Shown one piece after another: positions 16,692 to 24,224 of a stretch of 64,000 nucleotides of DNA. A program made the position numbers and the translations under genes. A model generated the notes under the pieces. The model was not told the DNA's origin. It saw nothing but the letters and a program-made list of their open reading frames with translations, and ran no database searches. The stretch lies in assembly GCF_014648635.1 (NCBI RefSeq), contig NZ_BMRM01000011.1:1-64000 (forward strand), given 5' to 3'. Within the stretch, counting starts at the first letter, position 1. The number at the start of each line of letters is the position of its first letter. The stretch is from Streptomyces cinerochromogenes. GTDB lineage: Bacteria > Actinomycetota > Actinomycetes > Streptomycetales > Streptomycetaceae.

Positions 16692-17779
16692 CCACACAGA
16701 GCGGTACCACCGAGGTGAGCCGTGAACCCGGCCGGACCGAGGCGCGCGGAGACGGGCTGGAGGAAATCTACATCCTGTGGATCTCGGAAGGCATGAGCTG
16801 CGACGGGGACACCGTCTCGCTGACCGCCGCCGGCCAGCCCTCCATCGAGGACGTGGTGCTCGGGCTGATCCCCGGTCTGCCGAAGGTGAACCTCGTCAAC
16901 AAGGTCCTCTCCCCGAGCCTGGGCGGCGAGGACTTCCTGGCCCCCTACCGGGCGGCCGCCCGCGGCGATCTGTCGCCGTTCATCCTCGTCATCGAGGGTT
17001 CCATCCCGAACCAGAACATCATCGAGGGCGACGGCTACTGGACGTCGTTCGGCAACGACCCGGAGACCGGGGAGCCGCAGACCCTGAACTGGTGGATCGA
17101 CCAGCTCGCGCCGAAGGCCTGGGCGGTGGTGGCCGCCGGAACGTGCGCGGCGTACGGCGGCATCCACGCGATGGCGGGCAACCCGACCGGCTGCATGGGC
17201 CTCGCCGACTACCTCGGCTGGGACTTCAGGTCCCAGGGCGCCCTGCCCGTGGTGAACGTACCCGGCTGCCCCATCCAGCCGGAGAACTTCATGGAGACCC
17301 TGATCTGGGTGCTCTACCACGCGGCCGGAGCCGCGCCGCCGCCCCCGCTGGACCACATGCTGCGTCCGCAGTGGCTGTTCGGCAAGACCGTGCACGAGGG
17401 CTGCGACCGGGCGGCGTACTACGAGCAGGCCGACTTCGCCAAGGACTACAACTCCCCCAAGTGCCTGGTGAAGTCCGGGTGCTGGGGACCGGTGGTCAAC
17501 TGCAACGTGCCCAAGCGGGGCTGGATGGCCGGGATCGGCGGCTGCCCGAACGTCGGCGGTATCTGCATCGGCTGCACCATGCCCGGTTTCCCGGACGCGT
17601 TCATGCCGTTCATGGACGAGCCGACCGGCGGAGCCCTGTCGGCGATGCTGATCAAGCCGTACGGCGCCGTCATCCGCCGGCTGCGCGGACTGACCAGCGT
17701 CGCCGTCAACCGCGAACCCAAGTGGCACCACAACGGCCCGGAACTGACCACCGGTTACGACCCGTACTGGCGTGCCTGA
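16688..17779 (+). CDS. hhyS: [NiFe]-hydrogenase small subunit, group 1h-like
   Basis: A 363-residue electron-transfer subunit carrying the three Fe-S clusters. The proximal-cluster motif reads EGMSCDGDT (about residues 35-43): an Asp takes the place of a usual Cys, the known hallmark of high-affinity actinobacterial-type (group 5/1h) enzymes. Other ligand regions are AAGTCAAYGGIHAM, NVPGCPIQPENF, HEGCDRAAYYE, SPKCLVKSGCWGPVVNCNVPKR and GICIGCTMPGFPD. There is no Tat signal peptide and no C-terminal anchor, fitting a soluble or peripherally attached enzyme. It starts 4 nt inside the hemerythrin gene and is followed by hhyL. Confidence 0.96.
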   Translation: MTTQSGTTEVSREPGRTEARGDGLEEIYILWISEGMSCDGDTVSLTAAGQPSIEDVVLGLIPGLPKVNLVNKVLSPSLGGEDFLAPYRAAARGDLSPFILVIEGSIPNQNIIEGDGYWTSFGNDPETGEPQTLNWWIDQLAPKAWAVVAAGTCAAYGGIHAMAGNPTGCMGLADYLGWDFRSQGALPVVNVPGCPIQPENFMETLIWVLYHAAGAAPPPPLDHMLRPQWLFGKTVHEGCDRAAYYEQADFAKDYNSPKCLVKSGCWGPVVNCNVPKRGWMAGIGGCPNVGGICIGCTMPGFPDAFMPFMDEPTGGALSAMLIKPYGAVIRRLRGLTSVAVNREPKWHHNGPELTTGYDPYWRA

Positions 17780-17828
17780 ACGGCACCCGAGCGACCGTGC
17801 GTACAAGGAACGAGGGGCAGGAAACGAC

Positions 17829-19628
17829 ATGACGACAACCGAGGACCGGCGCCGGGCCCCGGGGCGCAAGCCCGCGCAGATCGTGGACATGTCCTGGGAC
17901 CCGATCACCCGGATCATCGGCAACCTCGGCATCTACACGAAGATCGACTTCGCCAACCAGGAAGTGGTGGAGTGCCGCAGCACCTCCTCGCTCTTCCGCG
18001 GCTACTCGGTCTTCATGAAGGGCAAGGACCCGCGCGACGCCGGGTTCATCACGTCCCGGATCTGCGGCATCTGCGGCGACAACCACACCACGTGCTCCAA
18101 CTACGCCCAGCAGATGGCCTACGGCGTCAAGCCGCCGAAGCTGGCCGAGCACATCACCAACCTCGGCGAGGCCGCCGAGTACATGTTCGACCACACGATC
18201 TTCCAGGACAACCTGGTGTTCGTGGACTTCTGCGAGGCGATGGTCAAGGCCACCAACCCCGGTGTGCTGGCCCGCGCCGAACGCACGGACGCGCCGCGCG
18301 GAGACATCCACGGCTACCGGACCATCGCCGACATCATGAAGGCGTTCAACCCCTTCGAGGGCGAGGTCTACAAGGAGGCGCTGAAGGTCTCCCGGGTCAC
18401 CCGGGAGATGTTCTGCCTGATGGAGGGGCGGCACGTGCACCCCTCCACGCTCTACCCGGGCGGTGTCGGCACGATGCCGCAGCCCAACACCTTCACCGAC
18501 TACCTCAGCCGCCTCATCCATGTCATCGACTTCGTCAAGAAGGCGGTGGCGATGAACGACGACGTCTTCGACTTCTTCTACGAGGCCCTGCCCGGCTACG
18601 AGGAGGTCGGCAGGCGCCGGGTCCTGCTCGGCTGCTGGGGCGCCTTCCAGAACCCGGACGTCGTGGACTACCGGTACGCGACGATGAACGAGTGGGGCCG
18701 GGCGATGTACGTGACCCCCGGCATCGTGGTCGACGGCAAGCTGGTCACCAACGACCTGGTCGACATCAACCTCGGTCTGCGCATCATGCTGGGCAGCTCC
18801 TACTACGAGGACTGGGTGAACGAGGAACCCTTCGTCACCCACGACCCCCTCGGCAACCCCGTCGACATGCGCCACCCGTGGAACCAGACGACCGTCCCGG
18901 TGCCGCAGAAACGGGACTTCGACGGCAAGTACAGCTGGGTGATGAGCCCGCGCTGGTACCACCCGGAGACCGGTCAGCACCTCGCCCTGGACACCGGCGG
19001 CGGGCCGCTGGCCCGGCTGTGGACGACCGCGCTGAGCGGCCTGGTCGACACCCCGTACGTCAAGGCCACCGGCAGCAGCGTGCGCATCTCCCTGCCCAAG
19101 GGCGACACGCTGCCGGAGACGACCCTGGAGTGGCACATCCCGAAGTGGAGCAACACCATCGAACGGGACCGCGCCCGGCCGTACTTCGTCGCCTACGCCG
19201 CCGCCATGGCCCTGCAGTTCCTGGAGGAGGCGATGGGGATGCTGCGGGCCGGCGAGACGAAGGTCTTCGAGAACTTCGAGGTACCGGAGGAGGCGATCGG
19301 CTGCGGCTTCCACGAGGCGGTGCGCGGCGTCCTCTCCCACCACCTGGTGATCCGGGACAAGAAGATCGCAAACTACCACCCGTACCCGCCCACCCCCTGG
19401 AACGCCAGCCCCCGCGACATCTACGGCACCCCGGGCCCCTACGAGGACGCCGTCCAGGGCCAGCCGATCTTCGAGGAGAACGGGCCCGACGACTTCAAGG
19501 GCGTCGACATCATGCGGACCGTGCGCAGCTTCGACCCCTGTCTGCCGTGCGGGGTGCACATGTACATGGGCAAGGGGAAGACGCTGACGACGGTGCACTC
19601 GCCGACGTACGGGGCGAACCATGGCTGA
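17829..19628 (+). CDS. hhyL: [NiFe]-hydrogenase large (catalytic) subunit, group 1h-like
   Basis: A 599-residue catalytic subunit that oxidises H2. The active-site Cys pairs are in the L1 motif RICGICGDNH (about residue 77) and the L2 motif DPCLPCGVH (about residue 569). After the His there are 22 more residues (MYMGKGK to the end), the tail expected to be removed by the maturation endopeptidase encoded at 27437-28015. ATG at 17829 is chosen over a start 57 nt upstream that would overlap hhyS, because a GGGGCAGGAAAC stretch precedes it. It overlaps the next gene by 8 nt. Confidence 0.96.
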   Translation: MTTTEDRRRAPGRKPAQIVDMSWDPITRIIGNLGIYTKIDFANQEVVECRSTSSLFRGYSVFMKGKDPRDAGFITSRICGICGDNHTTCSNYAQQMAYGVKPPKLAEHITNLGEAAEYMFDHTIFQDNLVFVDFCEAMVKATNPGVLARAERTDAPRGDIHGYRTIADIMKAFNPFEGEVYKEALKVSRVTREMFCLMEGRHVHPSTLYPGGVGTMPQPNTFTDYLSRLIHVIDFVKKAVAMNDDVFDFFYEALPGYEEVGRRRVLLGCWGAFQNPDVVDYRYATMNEWGRAMYVTPGIVVDGKLVTNDLVDINLGLRIMLGSSYYEDWVNEEPFVTHDPLGNPVDMRHPWNQTTVPVPQKRDFDGKYSWVMSPRWYHPETGQHLALDTGGGPLARLWTTALSGLVDTPYVKATGSSVRISLPKGDTLPETTLEWHIPKWSNTIERDRARPYFVAYAAAMALQFLEEAMGMLRAGETKVFENFEVPEEAIGCGFHEAVRGVLSHHLVIRDKKIANYHPYPPTPWNASPRDIYGTPGPYEDAVQGQPIFEENGPDDFKGVDIMRTVRSFDPCLPCGVHMYMGKGKTLTTVHSPTYGANHG

Positions 19629-20163
19629 CGCCGGGCGGCTCGCCGACACGGACGTGGAGGGACGGCTGGCGCGGCTGGACGACCTGCTGGGCCGCCTGGA
19701 GACCGCGCCCGGACCGATGGGCGCCACGGCCGTCGAGGCGGTACGGGTGCTGACCGAGGTCTACGGCGAGGCGCTGGGCCGGGTCCTCGACCTCGCGGGG
19801 CGGCAGCTGGCCGCCCGGCTGGCCGAGGACGAGCTGCTGGACCATCTGCTGGTGCTGCACGGGCTCCACCCCGAACCGGCGCGGCGGCGGGCCGAGCGCG
19901 CGGTCGACCGGCTCCGCCCCGCGGTGCGCGAGCGGGGCGGCGACGTGGAGCTGGTCGAGGTCGAGGGACGGGTGGCCCGGGTGCGGGTGAGCGAGGCCGG
20001 TGGCTGCGGGGCCGGCTGCGGCGGCGGGCCCACGGTCGCGGACGCGGTACGGGAGGCGGTGCTCACCGCCGCACCGGAGCTGACCGAGGTCGAACAGCTG
20101 CCCACGCCGGCGCCACCGGCCTTCGTACCGCTGGACTCGCTGCTGGTGCGGGAGGCCCGGTGA
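19621..20163 (+). CDS. NifU-like (Fe-S scaffold type) protein of the hydrogenase operon
   Basis: A 180-residue protein. The N-terminal half is helical. The C-terminal half (about residues 95-150) resembles the NifU C-terminal domain, with ERAVDRLRPAVRERGGDVEL, then GGCGAGCGGGPTVADAVREAV, in which a Cys-x(3)-Cys replaces the classical CxxC. It probably assists Fe-S cluster supply to HhyS. It overlaps hhyL by 8 nt and the next gene by 4 nt, so expression is coupled with the structural genes. Confidence 0.8.
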   Translation: MADAGRLADTDVEGRLARLDDLLGRLETAPGPMGATAVEAVRVLTEVYGEALGRVLDLAGRQLAARLAEDELLDHLLVLHGLHPEPARRRAERAVDRLRPAVRERGGDVELVEVEGRVARVRVSEAGGCGAGCGGGPTVADAVREAVLTAAPELTEVEQLPTPAPPAFVPLDSLLVREAR

Positions 20164-20750
20164 GCGTCGACGGGGCGCTGGCCCGGGTCATCCGCTCGGC
20201 CGCCGCCGACCGGGACGGCGGCGAGCGGTGCGACCTGTGCGCGGAGCCCGTACCGGAGGAACACCGCCATCTGTACGCCGCCGAGCGCGAGGAGCTGCTG
20301 TGCGCCTGCGGCGCGTGCACGGTGCTGTTCACCGGGGACGGCGCGGGCGGCGGGCGGTACCTGCTGGTGCCGAGGCGGCGGGTACGCCTGGAGCCGGTGG
20401 ACACCGGGCCGCTCGGGGTGCCGGTGGGCCTGGTCTTCTTCGTGCCGCACACCGACGGCACGGTCACGGCGCAGGGGCCGAGCCCCGCCGGGGCGATGCG
20501 CTGGGAGGTCGACGCGGCCCGCTGGGCCCGGATGCGCGCCGTGTGCCCCCCGCTGGTGACCATGGCACCGGAGGTGGAGGCTCTGTTGGTGAACACCGTG
20601 CGGGGCCTGGACCACCACTGGATCGTGCCGGTGGACGACTGCTTCCGCATGGTCGCGCTGGTCCGCCGGGAGTGGCGGGGCCTCGCCGGAGGCGGCCGGG
20701 TGTGGCCGGCCGTCGAGCGGTTCTTCGAGGAGCTGACCGAGCGGTCGTGA
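20160..20750 (+). CDS. DUF5947-like Cys-rich hydrogenase accessory protein
   Basis: A 196-residue protein. A zinc-finger-like N-terminus carries CDLCAEPVPEEHRHLY and CACGACTVLF (about residues 24-57). A globular region with VGLVFFVPHTDGTVTAQGPSP and a C-terminal helix with DDCFRMVALVRREWRG follow. Proteins of this type recur next to actinobacterial hydrogenases; I recall the name DUF5947 but could not verify it. The Cys tetrad may bind Zn or a metal in transfer. It overlaps the NifU-like gene by 4 nt. Confidence 0.7.
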   Translation: MSVDGALARVIRSAAADRDGGERCDLCAEPVPEEHRHLYAAEREELLCACGACTVLFTGDGAGGGRYLLVPRRRVRLEPVDTGPLGVPVGLVFFVPHTDGTVTAQGPSPAGAMRWEVDAARWARMRAVCPPLVTMAPEVEALLVNTVRGLDHHWIVPVDDCFRMVALVRREWRGLAGGGRVWPAVERFFEELTERS

Positions 20751-20847
20751 GGACGGGAGGCCGTGAGAGCGGCGATGAGCCGGCGTGAGGACCTGACACG
20801 AGGACCTGACGTGAGGACCCGACGTGAGGACCTGAGAGGAGATCCAG

Positions 20848-21054
20848 ATGAGCACCATCCGAGTGGGCCGCCCCCACGTGAAACCCGACACGCCCGGGCA
20901 CGTGTTCGGGCTGCACCAGGGCAACAAGGGCCCCGCCAAGCACCAGGCCGGACACCACAGGGACGGCACGTCCGACGCGCGCCGTTCCACCGGGATCCAC
21001 TGGAAGCGGCACGACGCCATCATGAAGATCATGCCGAACATCTCGCCGGGATGA
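20848..21054 (+). CDS. Small basic protein of the hydrogenase operon
   Basis: A 68-residue protein rich in His, Lys and Gly (HVFGLHQGNKGPAKHQAGHH). It starts at ATG after a GAGGAG-type ribosome site. No domain is recognised. Its location between the DUF5947-like gene and hypA suggests a hydrogenase accessory role. Eight His residues in 68 positions make metal binding conceivable. A run of near-identical GTGAGGACC-type motifs precedes it (20777-20840). Confidence 0.6.
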   Translation: MSTIRVGRPHVKPDTPGHVFGLHQGNKGPAKHQAGHHRDGTSDARRSTGIHWKRHDAIMKIMPNISPG

Positions 21055-21130
21055 GAGCGGGTCGAGCGCGATGAGCGGAATGAGCTGCAGGCGGAACAGG
21101 CGGAACAGGCGGAAACGGAGAGGTACCGGG

Positions 21131-21340
21131 ATGAGGCTGTACCGAGCAGGAGCGTCAGGCGCTGCCGCGGCGGCCCGGATGCGGGCCGGGAGGACGGCTC
21201 GGCGGGTGCTGGTCGCCGAGGCCGCCGTGGTGGGCGGCCTGGCGCTCGCGCTGTTCGTCCGGGAGATCCCCGGCATCCGGCGCGAGGTGCGCATCTGGCG
21301 CATGATCAACGTGCGCTCCGGCGCCCAGCGCCCGCACTGA
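21131..21340 (+). CDS. Small single-TM protein (DUF6893-like)
   Basis: A 69-residue protein with one membrane helix, VLVAEAAVVGGLALALFV, followed by the conserved-looking REIPGIRREVRIWRMINV. An ATG at 21131 is preferred; a reading from 21071 adds an Arg/Asn-rich leader of low complexity. It is 6 nt upstream of hypA. It may be a membrane tether or a chaperone-like subunit of the hydrogenase. The DUF6893 name is from memory. Confidence 0.6.
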   Translation: MRLYRAGASGAAAAARMRAGRTARRVLVAEAAVVGGLALALFVREIPGIRREVRIWRMINVRSGAQRPH

Positions 21341-21346
21341 ACCGGC

Positions 21347-21703
21347 GTGCACGAGCTGTCGATCGCGACCGCGATCGTGGAGCAGGCGGCGGAGATCGCC
21401 CGCGCGGACGGCGCGGACGGCGTGTCGTCGGTGACGGTCAGGGTCGGCGAGCTGGCCGGTGTCGTCCCGGATGCGCTGCACTTCGCGTTCGAGGTGGCCC
21501 GCGACGGCACGGCCCTGGCCACGGCCCGGCTGGTCGTGGAGGAGGTGCCGGCGCGGGCCTGGTGCGGCGGGTGTGCCGAGGAGTTCGCGGTCGGCATGCC
21601 GCCGTTCTTCTGGTGCCCGCGCTGCGACCGGCCGTCGCAGGAGCTGCGCGGCGGACGGGAGTTGGAGATCACGGGGGTCGAGCCGGCCCCGGCCCCGGCC
21701 TGA
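21347..21703 (+). CDS. hypA: Hydrogenase nickel-insertion protein HypA
   Basis: A 118-residue nickel chaperone. It starts with the Ni-binding MHELSIA segment (GTG start) and has the Zn site from two CxxC pairs, CGGC and CPRC. HypA works with HypB to insert Ni into the large subunit. It is the last gene of the rightward structural operon, physically separate from the other hyp genes, which converge on it. Confidence 0.95.
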   Translation: MHELSIATAIVEQAAEIARADGADGVSSVTVRVGELAGVVPDALHFAFEVARDGTALATARLVVEEVPARAWCGGCAEEFAVGMPPFFWCPRCDRPSQELRGGRELEITGVEPAPAPA

Positions 21704-21717
21704 CGGCGGGGCCGGGG
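21687..21717. terminator. Convergent hairpin between hypA and hypE
   Basis: Perfect 10-bp GC arms (CCCCGGCCCC and GGGGCCGGGG) with an 11-nt loop overlap the hypA stop codon and lie 6 nt before the hypE stop. It probably terminates both hydrogenase operons. Confidence 0.65.
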
Positions 21718-21722
21718 GCGGT

Positions 21723-22805
21723 TCAGCAGATCCGGGGAAGCTGCTCGCCCAGCGGGAGGTCCAGCACCCGGGTGCCGCCCAGAGCGGTGGCGACGACCAC
21801 CATCCCCGGGTGGTCGGCCACGCACTCGCCGATCAGGGCCGCGTCGGTGCCCTGCGGATGCGCGCGCATGGCCGCGAGGACGGCTTCGGCGTGCTCCGGG
21901 GGGACGAAGGCGACGAGCCGGCCCTCGTTGGCGACGTACAGCGGGTCCAGGCCGAGGAAGCCGCAGGCGTTCGCGACCTCGTCCGGGACCGGTACGGCCC
22001 GCTCGCGCAGCCGGACACCGGTGCCGGAGGCGCGGGCGATCTCGTTCAGGGACGCGCCGAGACCGCCCCGGGTGGGGTCGCGCAGGACGTGGATGTCCGG
22101 GGTGACCGCGAGCATGGCCGCCACCAGGTCCGCGAGCGGCGCGGTGTCGGAGGTGGTCTCCACACCGAACTCCAGGCCCTCCCGGACGCTCATCACGGCC
22201 ACCCCGTGCAGGCCGATCGGGCCGCTGACGAGGACGGCGTCGCCCGGCCGGGCGCGCTGCGGGCGGATGTCGACGCCCGCGGGGACGAGGCCGACACCGG
22301 CGGTGGTGACGTAGACGCCGTCGCCGTGCCCCGACTCGACCACCTTGGTGTCGCCGGTGGCGATGGTGACGCCGGCGGCCTCGGCGGCGGCCCCCAGGGC
22401 GCGGGCGACGCGGGCGAGCACGGCCAGTTCCACGCCTTCCTCCAGGATGAAGGCCGCGGACAGATGGGTGGGCCGGGCGCCGCTCATCGCCAGGTCGTTG
22501 ACGGTGCCGTTGACGGCGAGGTCGCCGAGGCTGCCGCCGGGGAAGAACAGCGGCCGTACGACGTAGGAGTCGGTGGAGAAGGCCAGCCGGGCCCCGCCCA
22601 GGTCCAGGACGGCCGAGTCGGTGAGGGCCGCGAGCGTGGGGTTGCCGTAGGCGGGGGCGAAGATCTGCTGGACCAGCTCCGCCGACAGGGCGCCGCCTCC
22701 GCCGTGGCCCATGACGACGACCGGCTGGTCGCGCAGGGGGGCGGGGCAGGTCCAGTCCGCGGGGTCGACGACCGCTTCGGGGGATTCGGTGGCGAGGTCA
22801 GCCAA
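21723..22805 (-). CDS. hypE: Hydrogenase maturation protein HypE
   Basis: A 360-residue PurM-like ATPase. It dehydrates the thiocarboxamide formed by HypF on its C-terminal Cys to a thiocyanate, giving the CN ligand. The protein ends in PRIC, the required terminal Cys. Family segments VVVMGHGGGGALSAELVQQIF, IATGDTKVVE and DPTRGGLGASLNEIA are intact. The start appears to be TTG at 22805, overlapping hypD by 8 nt. Confidence 0.95.
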   Translation of the reverse strand: MADLATESPEAVVDPADWTCPAPLRDQPVVVMGHGGGGALSAELVQQIFAPAYGNPTLAALTDSAVLDLGGARLAFSTDSYVVRPLFFPGGSLGDLAVNGTVNDLAMSGARPTHLSAAFILEEGVELAVLARVARALGAAAEAAGVTIATGDTKVVESGHGDGVYVTTAGVGLVPAGVDIRPQRARPGDAVLVSGPIGLHGVAVMSVREGLEFGVETTSDTAPLADLVAAMLAVTPDIHVLRDPTRGGLGASLNEIARASGTGVRLRERAVPVPDEVANACGFLGLDPLYVANEGRLVAFVPPEHAEAVLAAMRAHPQGTDAALIGECVADHPGMVVVATALGGTRVLDLPLGEQLPRIC

Positions 22806-23934
22806 CGGGGTTCATCTCCTGTGCGGCACTCTTCGGTGCCGGGCTGTCGGTCATCCTTCGGTACAGGTAGTAGGCGGCGCAGGCGCCCTCGCTGGAGACC
22901 ATGGTGGCGCCGAGCGGGGTGCGCGGGGTGCAGGTGGTGCCGAAGGCCGCGCAGTCGGTGGGTTTGATGAGGCCCTGCAGGACCTCGCCCGCGCGGCACT
23001 CGGCGGGTTCCTCGGTGCGGATGCCGGTGACGTCGAAGCGGTGCTCGGCGTCGTAGGCGCGGAACGCGTCGGCGAGCCGCCAGCCGCTGCCGGGGATGCG
23101 GCCGATGCCCCGCCAGTTGCGGTCGGTGACCTCGAAGACCTCCTCGATCATGCGGACGGCCGCCGGGTTGCCCTGCTCGCGCACGGCACGGGGGTAGGCG
23201 TTCTCCACCCGGTGCTCGCCGCGTTCCAGCTGGTGGACGGCGCGGCGGATGCCCTCGAGGATGTCCAGCGGCTCGAAGCCGGTGACGACGATCGGGACGC
23301 GGTGCCGCTCGGCGAGGTCCGGGTACTCGTCGGTGCCCATCACGCTGCACACGTGCCCGGCGGCGAGGAAGCCCCGTACCCGGCAGGCGGGGGCGGTCAT
23401 GATGGCCTCGATCGCCGGAGGGACCCGGACGTGGGACACCAGCAGGCTGAAGTTGGCGAGGCCGAGCCGGCGGGCCTGGTGGACGGCCATCGCGTTGGCG
23501 GGGGCGGTCGTCTCGAAACCGATGGCGAAGAACACCACCTGCCGGTCGGGGTGCCTGCGGGCCAGGTCCACGGCGTCCAGCGGCGAGTAGACGACGCGTA
23601 CGTCACCGCCCTCGCCCTTGACCCGGAACAGGTCCCGGCCGGTACCGGGCACGCGCAGCATGTCCCCGAAGGAACAGAAGATCACCCCGGGGCGCGCCGC
23701 GATCTCCAGGGCCTTGTCGATGACATCGAGCGGGGTCACACACACCGGGCAGCCCGGGCCGTGGATCAACTCCACCTCCTCCGGGAGGAGTTGGTCGATG
23801 CCGTGGCGGATGATGGAGTGGGTCTGGCCGCCGCAGACCTCCATCAGGGCCCAGGGCCGGGTGACCGTGGCCCGGATCTCGTCCAGCAGCCGGCGCGCCA
23901 GCTCCGGGTCGTTGAACTCGTCGATGTACCTCAC
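22798..23934 (-). CDS. hypD: Hydrogenase maturation protein HypD
   Basis: A 378-residue Fe-S protein that, with HypC, assembles Fe(CN)2CO. Signatures are MEVCGGQTHSIIRHGID, GPGCPVCVTP, FCSFGDMLRVPG and the C-terminal Cys cluster region CRAGEVLQGLIKPTDCAAFGTTCTP. The GTG start overlaps the hypC stop as GTGA. Confidence 0.96.
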   Translation of the reverse strand: MRYIDEFNDPELARRLLDEIRATVTRPWALMEVCGGQTHSIIRHGIDQLLPEEVELIHGPGCPVCVTPLDVIDKALEIAARPGVIFCSFGDMLRVPGTGRDLFRVKGEGGDVRVVYSPLDAVDLARRHPDRQVVFFAIGFETTAPANAMAVHQARRLGLANFSLLVSHVRVPPAIEAIMTAPACRVRGFLAAGHVCSVMGTDEYPDLAERHRVPIVVTGFEPLDILEGIRRAVHQLERGEHRVENAYPRAVREQGNPAAVRMIEEVFEVTDRNWRGIGRIPGSGWRLADAFRAYDAEHRFDVTGIRTEEPAECRAGEVLQGLIKPTDCAAFGTTCTPRTPLGATMVSSEGACAAYYLYRRMTDSPAPKSAAQEMNPVG

Positions 23935-24221
23935 CGGGCCTCACTTCCGCTCTCCTGCCGCGCCGCCTGCTCCCAGGCGTCGCCGAACTCCTCCTCCAGC
24001 AGCCCCAGCTGCCCGAACAGTTCCAGGGAGGCCCGGGCCGACTCCTCGTCCAGGCGCTGCAGCGCGAAGCCGACGTGGACGATGACGTACTCTCCCACCC
24101 GGACGTCGGGCAGGTACTCCAGGCAGGCCTGTTTGCGTACGCCGCCGAAGTCGATCAGGCCGGTGAGCGGGTCGGCGCGGTGGTCGATGGACACGACCTT
24201 GCCGGGCACTGCCAGACACAT
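23931..24221 (-). CDS. hypC: HypC/HybG/HupF-family chaperone
   Basis: A 96-residue chaperone starting MCLAVPGKV, with the essential Cys2, and containing DFGGVRKQACLEYLPDVRVGEYVIVHVGFALQRLDE. It carries the Fe(CN)2CO unit with HypD and docks on the large subunit. It is longer than the usual 75-85 residues because of a Glu-rich C-terminal tail. Confidence 0.95.
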   Translation of the reverse strand: MCLAVPGKVVSIDHRADPLTGLIDFGGVRKQACLEYLPDVRVGEYVIVHVGFALQRLDEESARASLELFGQLGLLEEEFGDAWEQAARQESGSEAR

Positions 24222-24224
24222 GGG

